Positions 1-6,101 of a stretch of 6,985 nt of DNA are shown here, piece after piece. Source of the DNA: Terriglobia bacterium. GTDB taxonomy: Bacteria; Acidobacteriota; Terriglobia; UBA7540. Every line of letters begins with the position of its first letter. Positions within the stretch are counted from its first letter, which is position 1. The stretch lies in contig JASIKV010000275.1 of assembly GCA_030049455.1 (NCBI GenBank), forward strand, positions 1 through 6,985. The letters are read 5' to 3'. The translations under genes and the position numbers were made by a program. Below the pieces are notes generated by a model. It was not told where the DNA came from and made no database searches. It worked only from the letters and a program-made list of their open reading frames with translations.

Positions 1-22
1 CGTCAATGTGAGCGAGAAGTAA

Positions 23-129
23 GTAGTGGGTCAATTTGAAATTTCGGAGTAGGGGCACCCCTTGCGGGTGCCCTGGACTGAAGGGCAGGGACAAGCCCCG
101 CCCCTACGGAATTCAAACTGACCCACTAC
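23..129. repeat. MITE/REP-like palindromic element with terminal inverted repeats
   Basis: The outer arms at 23-40 (GTAGTGGGTCAATTTGAA) and 112-129 (TTCAAACTGACCCACTAC) are inverted repeats matching at 17 of 18 positions. Inside them, GTAGGGGC at 49-56 pairs with GCCCCTAC at 100-107. Two hairpins fill the centre. One is GGGCACCC (53-60) with GGGTGCCC (66-73) around a 5-nt loop. The other is GGGCAGGG (83-90) with CCCCGCCC (96-103), which has one A-C mismatch and a 5-nt loop. No coding sequence is visible in it and no clear target-site duplication flanks it. The architecture resembles small non-autonomous palindromic elements (MITE or REP/BIME type) that are dispersed between genes in many bacteria. 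The symmetry is seen directly; mobility and copy number cannot be judged from one copy. Confidence 0.6.
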
Positions 130-149
130 CAAGAGGTATGTTCTTGAAA

Positions 150-164
150 GGCCGGCGGCCGGCC
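150..164 (-). terminator. Possible weak terminator or GC palindrome after the methyltransferase gene
   Basis: GGCCGGC (150-156) and GCCGGCC (158-164) are perfect inverted arms around a single base, a few bases past the TGA stop of the minus-strand operon. Read on the minus strand the palindrome is followed by only TTTC, so the U-tract is poor. A real hairpin would have to open its central pairs to form a loop. It may slow or end transcription of the four-gene operon, possibly with the neighbouring palindromic element, but it is not a canonical intrinsic terminator. Confidence 0.25.
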
Positions 165-168
165 ACAC

Positions 169-903
169 TCACGGACTTTTGGCAGACTTGGTTCCCCACA
201 CCATTAATGAGCTGCCCAAAGGCCATGGGAACGCCCCCCAGGTGAACTGTTCGAGGCGGGAAAGCCAATAGGCCGGCTTGTTGATCCACGCCGGGGGCAC
301 GCTAGCCGGGCGCGGCGGAGTGCTCATGATCCGCTCCTTGAGGCGCACCGCGAACTTGAGCGGAAAAAGCCACTGGAAAAAGTAACTCTCCCCCTGTGTG
401 CAGAGACCCGCCTGGCGGGCAACCTCTTCAAAAGATCGGCGAGTATAGCGCGTAACGTGCCCATTGACCACATCGTGATTCGTCCACAGGGTTCTGAAGG
501 CAGGGACGGTGATAAACACCATGCCGCCGGGCGCGAGCAGGGCCAAAGCGCGGCGCAGAGCGGCGGCCGGGTCCGCGAGATGCTCAAGAACATCGAGCAT
601 CAGAATCAGTTGGAATTCCTTGCCCGGCTGAAACCTTTCGTCGAATGGGCAAACGTGAATCCGCGAGCGGTGCGGCCCATCTTCGCTCAGTAACGCTGCA
701 GTGGGCTCCACGCCTTCCACGTCTCCAAAGGCCATGAGCCGGTCAAAGAACAATCCGTCACCGCAGCCGACGTCGAGAATGGTCTTCCACCCTCCCTTGG
801 GCTGATGCGCGCGCAAATTTTTCAGGATCAGCTTCTCGCGGGCGCGCCACCACCAATGGCGCTGATAGAGGTCGCGATATTTCGCAAGATAATCATCGCG
901 CAC
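169..903 (-). CDS. Class I SAM-dependent methyltransferase (Methyltransf_11/23-like)
   Basis: Predicted soluble cytoplasmic methyltransferase that would transfer a methyl group from S-adenosylmethionine; the acceptor is unknown. The Rossmann-fold signature is clear. Motif I is ILDVGCGDG at residues about 42-50, the acidic residue after strand 2 is E66 in GVEP, LDVLEHLADP lies at about 103-112, and the post-motif LAPGGMVFITVP is at about 123-134. An aromatic N-terminal stretch (HWWWRARE, about 16-23) precedes the fold. The length of about 244 residues is normal for the family. I prefer the GTG at 903 because AAGGA lies 7 nt upstream and the overlap with the preceding gene is only 11 nt. An in-frame ATG at 924 adds seven residues but has no good ribosome binding site. 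It is the last gene of the four-gene operon, directly after the polyprenyl-phosphate sugar synthase, which suggests a glycan, lipid-linked sugar or carrier as substrate (inference). Confidence 0.87.
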   Translation of the reverse strand: MRDDYLAKYRDLYQRHWWWRAREKLILKNLRAHQPKGGWKTILDVGCGDGLFFDRLMAFGDVEGVEPTAALLSEDGPHRSRIHVCPFDERFQPGKEFQLILMLDVLEHLADPAAALRRALALLAPGGMVFITVPAFRTLWTNHDVVNGHVTRYTRRSFEEVARQAGLCTQGESYFFQWLFPLKFAVRLKERIMSTPPRPASVPPAWINKPAYWLSRLEQFTWGAFPWPLGSSLMVWGTKSAKSP

Positions 904-1867
904 GGCGGGTTCCTTGCTCCCCATGGGGATTGGGCCATCCCACCGTCTTGCCGACGATGTACAGGGGACGCGCCTTCACTTCTTCGTAGAGCCGCCCGAC
1001 GTATTCCCCAATGATTCCCAGAAAGAAAAGCAAAATGCCCGAGAGGAACGTAATCAACACCACCAGAGCGGTGAAGCCCTGCGGGGAGCGATTCAGAAAA
1101 AGGCGCGCATAGACCGCATACAAGGCGAAGATGACGGAGAGCGCCGTGGCCAATAATCCCGCGAGGATGGCGGCGCGCAGGGGGACGATGGAAAAAGCGA
1201 AAATTCCGTCGGAGGCCAGCTCCATCAACTTCCGAAGGCTGTACTTGCTCTTTCCGGCGTGCCGCTCCGCCCGCTCGATGGGAATTCCGATCTGGCGGAA
1301 TCCCACCCAACTGCGCAGGCCGCGCAAATAACGGTGGTGTTCAGGCAGGCGCCGGAGCTGCTCGACGACCCGGCGGGAGAGCAAGGCGAAATCGCCGGCA
1401 TCGACGGGCAGGCTCAACTCCGAAAGCATGGCCAGAAGGCGGTAGAAGAGGAAGTAGGAAAGCTTCAGCCACCACGCCTCCTTGCGGGAGGCGCGCGTGG
1501 CATAAACCACGTCGTATCCTTGCTGAAACTTCTCAACGAAAAGCGGAATCGCCTCAGGCGCGTCCTGAAGGTCGGCGTCCATCAACACCACGGCGTCGCC
1601 CGAGCAGTGGTCGAGCGCGGCGGTCAGCGCGGCCTGGTGCCCGAAATTCCGCGAAAGCGCCACGACCACAAGCCGAGGATCCGCGGCGGCAGCCTCCTCC
1701 AATATGGCCAAGGTGCGATCCGCGCTGCCGTCATCCACCAGGACCATTTCGTGCGGTCCACCTGCCAGGGAGTCGATGACCGAACGAGTTCGGCGCAGGA
1801 ATTCCGGAAGAACTTTTTCTTCGTTGTAGAGCGGAACGGCTACCGACAGACGAAAAGGCAGACTCAT
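893..1867 (-). CDS. GT2 polyprenyl-phosphate glycosyltransferase (GtrB/DPM1-like)
   Basis: Family 2 glycosyltransferase expected to move a sugar from a nucleotide donor to polyprenyl (undecaprenyl) phosphate on the inner face of the cytoplasmic membrane, making the lipid-linked donor for GT-C enzymes. The GT-A domain begins with VAVPLYNEE (about 9-17), then VDDGS (44-48), SRNFGHQ (72-78) and the metal-binding DADLQD (97-102). DAGDFALLSR (156-165) and YLRGLRSWVGF (180-190) follow. Two C-terminal transmembrane segments lie at about 230-254 and 265-287, ending in the family-typical GIIGEYVGRLYEE. At 324 residues it has the usual length for bacterial two-helix DPM1-like enzymes. A longer form from GTG 1903 is open, but the ATG at 1867 has a very strong Shine-Dalgarno, forms an ATGA joint with the preceding gene and gives the standard N-terminus. 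The sugar (glucose, mannose, GlcNAc or other) cannot be told from sequence. Confidence 0.93.
   Translation of the reverse strand: MSLPFRLSVAVPLYNEEKVLPEFLRRTRSVIDSLAGGPHEMVLVDDGSADRTLAILEEAAAADPRLVVVALSRNFGHQAALTAALDHCSGDAVVLMDADLQDAPEAIPLFVEKFQQGYDVVYATRASRKEAWWLKLSYFLFYRLLAMLSELSLPVDAGDFALLSRRVVEQLRRLPEHHRYLRGLRSWVGFRQIGIPIERAERHAGKSKYSLRKLMELASDGIFAFSIVPLRAAILAGLLATALSVIFALYAVYARLFLNRSPQGFTALVVLITFLSGILLFFLGIIGEYVGRLYEEVKARPLYIVGKTVGWPNPHGEQGTRRAR
911..915 (-). promoter_or_regulatory. Ribosome binding site deciding the methyltransferase start (GTG 903)
   Basis: On the minus strand this reads AAGGA, 7 nt before the GTG at 903-901. The alternative ATG at 924 lies upstream of it and has only pyrimidine-rich sequence immediately before it, so this site favours the shorter protein. 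It lies after the alternative start and close to the stop codon of the upstream gene at 893-895, a typical arrangement for coupled translation. Confidence 0.45.
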
Positions 1868-2463
1868 GTCTTCCGCCTCCCCTTGAAGTAAACCATCTCC
1901 CACAGGGTTGCTCCAAGACCTTTGAGCGGGTAAGGCTCAAAGATTTCAGCCGCAAACGCCTCACCGAAAATCTGTCGCCATTCCTCGAGCGGGCGTGGAA
2001 ATTCGCCGCGATCGTGGCGCGCCAGAAATCGGGCCAGGGAAGGGCGCGCCGGCAGCACCAGGTCGAGAATGTGAACGTGCCCGTCTTGCGTCAGCAGACC
2101 GGCAAGCTGCGCGAGAAGCGCCCGCACGCTGGGCGTATCCACGTGATGAAGAAAGCTGTTGATCAGGATGAAGTCGAAGCGCGCGGCGGTGGAGAACCCC
2201 AGGCGTGTAGCGTCGGCGGCCAGATAATCCTTTCCGTGCCGCCGGCGCGCGTCCTGAAGGTAACGCAGATTGTTGTCCACGCCCAAATAATGCGTATGCG
2301 CAAAGCGGTGTGAATTCGTGCCCGGCCCGCAACCCACGTCCAGAACGCGCTGAACATTTCCCAGGTCATTGTGAGCCAGAATGGGCGCGAATTTCCTGCG
2401 GGCAAAAGGCGCCTGCCAGAGGCGATAGATGAATGTGTTTTCCATGATCCGCGTGGCGCCCAT
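1864..2463 (-). CDS. Small class I SAM-dependent methyltransferase
   Basis: Predicted 199-residue SAM-dependent methyltransferase; acceptor unknown. Motif I is VLDVGCGPG at residues 40-48. The acidic residue that would contact the SAM ribose is D63 in YLGVDNN, and D84-A85 forms the motif III acid. FDFILINSFLHHVD (96-109) matches the strand-4 region of Methyltransf_11/25-type enzymes, and LLTQDGHVHILDLVLP marks the strand-5 area. Beyond the general fold it shares little visible similarity with the other methyltransferase of the operon, so the pair does not look like a recent duplication. Its ATG overlaps the stop of the upstream GT-C-like gene as TAATG, and its TGA overlaps the next start as ATGA, so it is translationally locked between the two glycosylation genes. 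This argues that it acts on the same glycan, lipid-linked intermediate or acceptor (inference). Confidence 0.88.
   Translation of the reverse strand: MGATRIMENTFIYRLWQAPFARRKFAPILAHNDLGNVQRVLDVGCGPGTNSHRFAHTHYLGVDNNLRYLQDARRRHGKDYLAADATRLGFSTAARFDFILINSFLHHVDTPSVRALLAQLAGLLTQDGHVHILDLVLPARPSLARFLARHDRGEFPRPLEEWRQIFGEAFAAEIFEPYPLKGLGATLWEMVYFKGRRKT
1876..1884 (-). promoter_or_regulatory. Strong Shine-Dalgarno for the GT2 gene
   Basis: The minus strand reads AAGGGGAGG here, 8 nt before the ATG at 1867-1865. It lies inside the 3' end of the upstream methyltransferase gene. It fixes the GT2 start at 1867 rather than the upstream in-frame GTG at 1903. Confidence 0.75.
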
Positions 2464-4196
2464 TATGGTTGGCCTCGCGAAGGGGAGCTTTCATCCGCGG
2501 AAAGAGGATAGGGCGCCACGCGCGGAGGCGCCAGGTCAGGCTCGGCAAGCCAGACGCGCCGGTGCGAGAAGTAATGAATAAGTTCGGCGTTCTCCGCGTC
2601 ACCCATGTCGCGCGCCCAAACCACTTTTGCCCCGTCGATATTCGCCCGGTTGTATACCCACTCGTTGTCCGACTCGTGGTACTGATTGTAACGCACGATG
2701 ACCAGGTGTTCCCCGGCCTGCGCCTCGAGTTTCCGCAGCGCCTGCGCGCGGTCCAGGTTGTGGCTTTGCTCGCCGGCCCAATCGTTATCGCGATTGGTGG
2801 GCGTGGGAATGTGCAATTGCGGCGCGAAGGCGCGCACCGCAAACAGCAGGACGCAGATTATCGGAATGGCGCGCACCATCGCCAGCCCCGCGCGTTTTCC
2901 CCGCCAGCTCCATAGTCGAAGGTAGCGCATGGATTGGAGCACCAGCGCGTAGATGGCGGCGGCAATGGGAGCCGCATAGTGCGGAATGAAATAGATGGGG
3001 AGAGCCAGCCCGGCAAAAGCCACAACGCAAACCAAAACTAAGAACCCAGTCTTTCCCTTGCCGGCCTTTCGCCAGAACTCGCGCGGATTGCTTGCCAGCG
3101 TAACGATCAGCGGAAGGCCCAGCAGCGGCCCCAGAAAGAACAGGCAAAGGCTGGTAATTTTTGACCACAACACTGCCAAGGGTGCGCTCCGGGCTCTGTG
3201 GTACAGGTACAACTGCCAGCTATCCGCGAAGAACTGCTTCAGCACCAGGTGGTGATACTGGTGATTGAAGTTGAGGGACATCCAGGGAAAATAGGGAACG
3301 CAATAATAGGTGTCGATGTTGACCTGAAAGGGCGTGCGAAAGGGGTTGCCGGTTACTCGCCAGAAATAATACATCATGCCCGCCACGGTTGCCGCCAGGA
3401 TCAACCCAATGGGCAGCACAATCCGCGGGATGGAACGTCCCAGGGGCGGACCGTTTTTCCCCAGCATCCAGATCAAAAGGGCCAGGGCGATGGGAATTCC
3501 GAGGAACAGGCTTTCGTAGGGGCGGGTGTTGGCCAGAATCGAAAATCCCAAGGCCATGAGCAGGGCATCTCTCACCCGCTGGGAACGCTTGATTCTGGGC
3601 AAGGCTCCCAGCACGAGCGCGCCGCCGATTGCCGCGAGCGATCCGCCGGAATAGCTGTTCACCCAATAGGTAAACGTTCCGAGCCGCATGACCGCCAGCG
3701 CCCCGCCCAGCAGGGCCCATCCCGCCGGCAACCAGCCCTGAAGCATCCAGCAGATCGCTGCGCACATTCCACCCGCAGCCAGCCATGAACCCACCCACGG
3801 ACACCCGGTCAGCACCTGGCCGAGAGCCAGCAACAAACCTTGAGCAGGATAAAACATCGACATGTAGGTGGGTTGCTGATTCACGTACATCGTCTCGAAG
3901 TGGATCCACATAGGGTGGGTTGGATTTGTAAGGCGGCCATGCGCGAAGGTGTCCGCCGCCAGTAGGTAGCAGAAATCGTCGTGCAGGCCGGGCGCGGGGA
4001 CGGGGCAGTTGGGCAGCACGGCCGCGCGAAGCGCCAGCGCCAGCATTCCGACCAGGCAGACGGACAGGGCGCGCTTGCCCGCCAGGCGCCTCAGGTGATG
4101 CTCCGCGACCTGAACCCACCGTGCAGGGAAACTGCGCAGAAAATACGTGGCCACAATCAGAACAGCCACCAATATGTATTCAAGAAAAATGAACAT
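2463..4196 (-). CDS. Polytopic membrane protein, GT-C/GT39-like putative glycosyltransferase
   Basis: A 577-residue inner-membrane protein with about ten or more hydrophobic segments, for example near residues 5-20, 43-61, 116-130, 135-151, 157-171, 187-200, 210-245, 258-278, 345-368, 383-404, 408-422 and 441-457. A hydrophilic C-terminal tail (about 462-577) is probably outside the membrane. The first large loop carries an acidic pair, HDDF at 72-75, followed by an aromatic stretch. This matches the placement of the catalytic acid of GT-C enzymes, which use polyprenyl-phosphate sugars. The KPP signature of ArnT/PMT_2 proteins is not obvious, so this is a divergent or separate GT-C branch. 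The tail contains a striking YNQYHESDNEWVYN (503-516) followed by an ANIDGAKVVWARDM stretch. The gene starts at ATG with no evident Shine-Dalgarno and leads the operon. Because the operon also encodes a polyprenyl-phosphate sugar synthase, this is the likely user of that donor. Function as a transferase is inferred; a flippase or structural role is possible. Confidence 0.8.
   Translation of the reverse strand: MFIFLEYILVAVLIVATYFLRSFPARWVQVAEHHLRRLAGKRALSVCLVGMLALALRAAVLPNCPVPAPGLHDDFCYLLAADTFAHGRLTNPTHPMWIHFETMYVNQQPTYMSMFYPAQGLLLALGQVLTGCPWVGSWLAAGGMCAAICWMLQGWLPAGWALLGGALAVMRLGTFTYWVNSYSGGSLAAIGGALVLGALPRIKRSQRVRDALLMALGFSILANTRPYESLFLGIPIALALLIWMLGKNGPPLGRSIPRIVLPIGLILAATVAGMMYYFWRVTGNPFRTPFQVNIDTYYCVPYFPWMSLNFNHQYHHLVLKQFFADSWQLYLYHRARSAPLAVLWSKITSLCLFFLGPLLGLPLIVTLASNPREFWRKAGKGKTGFLVLVCVVAFAGLALPIYFIPHYAAPIAAAIYALVLQSMRYLRLWSWRGKRAGLAMVRAIPIICVLLFAVRAFAPQLHIPTPTNRDNDWAGEQSHNLDRAQALRKLEAQAGEHLVIVRYNQYHESDNEWVYNRANIDGAKVVWARDMGDAENAELIHYFSHRRVWLAEPDLAPPRVAPYPLSADESSPSRGQP
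2473..2476 (-). promoter_or_regulatory. Ribosome binding site of the 199-residue methyltransferase
   Basis: GAGG on the minus strand, 9 nt before the ATG at 2463-2461, lies within the last codons of the upstream membrane protein gene. With the TAATG stop-start overlap it suggests that ribosomes ending the first gene reinitiate here. Confidence 0.45.
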
Positions 4197-4320
4197 TCCG
4201 CGCCGCCGTGAATTTGCCTGCCTTCTGGCGAATCACTTTCCTGTCATCTACCAACGGGGCTCAGGGATTTGCGCCCTTTCGAGGGTCTGATTTTCGGCCA
4301 ACGAGAGACGAATCGCCCGC

Positions 4321-4350
4321 AGTTTAGCACGAACCCTTCAGCGGGGCCAA
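4321..4350 (-). promoter_or_regulatory. Candidate sigma70-type promoter for the minus-strand operon
   Basis: Read on the minus strand, TTGGCC (4350-4345) is followed after 18 nt by TAAACT (4326-4321), preceded by TGC as an extended -10. Each hexamer matches the consensus at 4 of 6 positions. The start would lie near 4314, giving a leader of about 120 nt. The match is moderate and comparable ones arise by chance in a region this size. Confidence 0.3.
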
Positions 4351-4370
4351 AAAACGCGCGGTTCGCGTCA

Positions 4371-4399
4371 TTGTGCCTGCGCGCGGAATGCTGTAGATT
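4371..4399 (+). promoter_or_regulatory. Candidate sigma70-type promoter for the PMT-like gene
   Basis: TTGTGC (4371-4376) and TAGATT (4394-4399) are separated by 17 nt, with TG directly before the -10. The -10 matches consensus at 4 of 6 positions and the -35 at 3 of 6. Transcription would begin near 4406, about 70 nt before the TTG start. The -10 boxes of the two divergent candidates face away from each other about 70 bp apart, so shared control is possible but unproven. Confidence 0.28.
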
Positions 4400-4460
4400 G
4401 GGGAACCGGAATGCCCGAGGCAAGAACCGCGCACCGGTCCATCCATGAAAGCGGCTCGCC

Positions 4461-4464
4461 GGAG
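4461..4464 (+). promoter_or_regulatory. Ribosome binding site supporting the TTG start at 4476
   Basis: GGAG lies 11 nt before the TTG at 4476, a slightly long but workable spacing. No ATG or GTG is available in this frame: the frame is closed by TGA at 4446-4448, and the catalytic loop of the protein starts only about 35 residues after the TTG. Confidence 0.45.
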
Positions 4465-4475
4465 AAATTACCTGC

Positions 4476-6101
4476 TTGAGCGCAATCAACTTTCCTGACT
4501 CCCCTCGCCGGCGCGCCTGGTTTTATGGAGCTCTGGGCCTGGTGTTCCTTCGCGCCCTCCCCAACCTGCGCTATCCCATCGGGAGGGATCAAGCCACTTA
4601 CTGCGTCATCGGCCAGGGCCTGCTGCACGGGCAGCTTCTCTATCGCGACCTGTGGGACAACAAGCCCCCGGGAATTTTTTACCTTTACGCCGTCATCGTA
4701 AAGATTTTCGGCCCCGTCATGTGGTCCGTGGGCGCGGTGGATATTCTCTGGCTGCTCGCGATCTCCTGTTGCATTTTCTATTTTGCCCGGCGCTCAATGG
4801 GCACGCCGGCCGCGGCGCTGGCCATGGTATTCAATGCCGTGCGCCACTGCCGGCAGGGTTACATTCATGCCGCGCAGCCGGAAACTTTCCTGATGCTCTG
4901 CGTCTTCGCCGCGTATTTCCTGGTCAAGTCCGGGAACCAGCGGAGCGTCTTGCGGCTTTTCCTCGCAGGCCTGGTACTGGGCGCGGGGTTCTGGTTGAAG
5001 TACAACGCGCTGGCGTTCTTTCCGGCTGTGGCGATTGTTCCATTTCTGGATTTCCGCGAACTGGACCAGCCCGCCGGGCGAATTCGATTTTCCCTGTCCT
5101 GGAGAGAATGGCTTTTCCGCATGATGGGGATTGCCGGCGGTTTTGTTTTGATGGTGGCCGGAGTGCTGGGATATTTTTGGGTTTCAGGAGCCTGGCCGGC
5201 GCTGAAGGAGGTGCAGTTTGAGGTGCTGCCGCGCTACGGCTCAATGGCCTTCGACATCACGACCAACAATTTCTTCCTCTGGGCTCTGCGCGAAACGCAG
5301 ATCCAGTTGGACATCTGGTACGAAATCATCGCCGCGGCCGCTCTATTCATCGCCTGGAGGCGCCGCGAGTTGAGCGCCATTCTGCCCGCTGCTCTTTTTG
5401 CCCTGGCTGGATACATTTCCGTGGCGATGCAGGTGCGCTTTCATCACCCGTACTACTACGAAACGTGTTACCCGTTCTTCGCGATGTTCTGGGGATACGT
5501 TTGCGTAAAAACCTACGAGGGGTTCCGATACCTTCAGGGAAAACTTGCGCGGCGGAATCTGACCCTGGCGCGAGGCCTGTTGTGGCTGGTCCTGATCGGC
5601 CTGGGGGCATCGCTGCTGCCGGAAGAAAGCGTGCGGGCGGTCCAGCAGTACAGCTTTATGATCGACTGGTGGCGCAACCCCGAGCAATCCTACACGGTTT
5701 ACTATTGGCAGCTTCCTCTTGAAAAACTGCGCGACCAGATGCGGGTGCTCGATTTCCTGAAGGCGAATTCGCAGCCGCAGGACGAGGTGTACGTTTGGGG
5801 AACGGCGCCGCTGATCAATTTCCTCAGCCGGCGAAGCTCGCCCTCGAGGTTCGTCTCGAATCTTGCCCTCATCTCGCTCTGGGCTCCCGACCGCTGGCGG
5901 CAGGAGCTGGCGGACACGCTCGAGGCGAAGCGGCCGCGCTACATTGTGGTGATCCGCGACGACGCCATCCCCACCGTCTCTTTCACCGGGCTCGATTCGG
6001 AGCAATACTTGAGTGTTTATCCCGCGCTGGCCGGAGTGTTGAAGCGGTTGTATCAGCCGGATGTTCGCCTGGGTGATTTCATGGTCTATCGCTTGAAGTA
6101 G
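4476..6101 (+). CDS. Glycosyltransferase family 39 (PMT_2/ArnT-like) membrane protein
   Basis: A 541-residue polytopic inner-membrane enzyme predicted to transfer a sugar from a polyprenyl-phosphate donor to an acceptor on the outer face of the membrane. After a first hydrophobic segment (about 14-28) comes the family signature: GRDQATY (36-42), with D38 as probable catalytic acid, then GQLLYRDLWDNKPPGIFYLYA (52-72), whose KPP is characteristic of PMT_2/ArnT-like proteins. HAAQPETF (about 131-138) and GFWLKYNALAF (about 171-181) are further conserved-looking spots. Multiple hydrophobic segments run to about residue 385, followed by a soluble C-terminal domain with DEVYVWGTAPLINFLSRR. The start is TTG, the only usable start in frame before the catalytic loop. 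The gene is divergent from the four-gene operon and converges with the YfhO-like gene, overlapping it by 16 bp. Substrates cannot be assigned; protein O-glycosylation, lipid A or polysaccharide decoration are all possible. Confidence 0.88.
   Translation: MSAINFPDSPRRRAWFYGALGLVFLRALPNLRYPIGRDQATYCVIGQGLLHGQLLYRDLWDNKPPGIFYLYAVIVKIFGPVMWSVGAVDILWLLAISCCIFYFARRSMGTPAAALAMVFNAVRHCRQGYIHAAQPETFLMLCVFAAYFLVKSGNQRSVLRLFLAGLVLGAGFWLKYNALAFFPAVAIVPFLDFRELDQPAGRIRFSLSWREWLFRMMGIAGGFVLMVAGVLGYFWVSGAWPALKEVQFEVLPRYGSMAFDITTNNFFLWALRETQIQLDIWYEIIAAAALFIAWRRRELSAILPAALFALAGYISVAMQVRFHHPYYYETCYPFFAMFWGYVCVKTYEGFRYLQGKLARRNLTLARGLLWLVLIGLGASLLPEESVRAVQQYSFMIDWWRNPEQSYTVYYWQLPLEKLRDQMRVLDFLKANSQPQDEVYVWGTAPLINFLSRRSSPSRFVSNLALISLWAPDRWRQELADTLEAKRPRYIVVIRDDAIPTVSFTGLDSEQYLSVYPALAGVLKRLYQPDVRLGDFMVYRLK

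Larger units (their letters stand above)
4197..4475. other. Divergent intergenic region between the two GT-C-like genes
   Basis: These 279 bases separate the start codons of the minus-strand operon and the plus-strand PMT-like gene. I see no convincing gene. Short open frames here lack ribosome binding sites and recognisable protein motifs. The region holds one candidate promoter on each strand and a tiny CCCT-TTCG-AGGG hairpin (4274-4285) that would sit in the operon leader. No clear operator dyad or riboswitch was recognised. Confidence 0.6.

Noticed and set aside
36..245. 69-codon open frame at the left end of the window
   Set aside because: It runs through the palindromic repeat and into the end of the methyltransferase gene on the other strand, and the translation has no motif.
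1259..1891. 210-codon open frame on the plus strand opposite the GT2 gene
   Set aside because: It lies almost entirely antisense to a gene with complete family motifs, shows no recognisable domain and has the skewed composition (rich in G, Q, R, H) of a GC-rich shadow frame.
1867..1903. Extended GTG start (1903) for the GT2 gene
   Set aside because: The strong AAGGGGAGG lies 8 nt before ATG 1867, and family members begin just before the VAVPLYNEE strand, so the 12 extra residues are unlikely.
3198..3788. 196-codon open frame on the plus strand opposite the 577-residue membrane protein
   Set aside because: Antisense shadow with low-complexity Q/G/H/R-rich translation and no membrane or enzyme motif; the opposite strand encodes a coherent polytopic protein.
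3220..4119. 299-codon alternative frame on the minus strand within the 577-residue gene
   Set aside because: Same strand, different frame. The translation is rich in G, R, A and P without motifs, while the chosen frame shows regular membrane helices over its whole length.
4354..4368. Short ACGCG/CGCGT dyad in the divergent region as a possible operator
   Set aside because: Only five base pairs in a GC-rich stretch; expected by chance and not repeated elsewhere in the gap.
4244..4489. 81-codon minus-strand frame in the divergent intergenic region
   Set aside because: No ribosome binding site, no motif, and it crosses the start of the PMT-like gene and both candidate promoters.
5343..6005. 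220-codon open frame on the minus strand opposite the PMT-like gene
   Set aside because: Antisense shadow without motifs or a ribosome binding site; the plus-strand frame carries the family signature.
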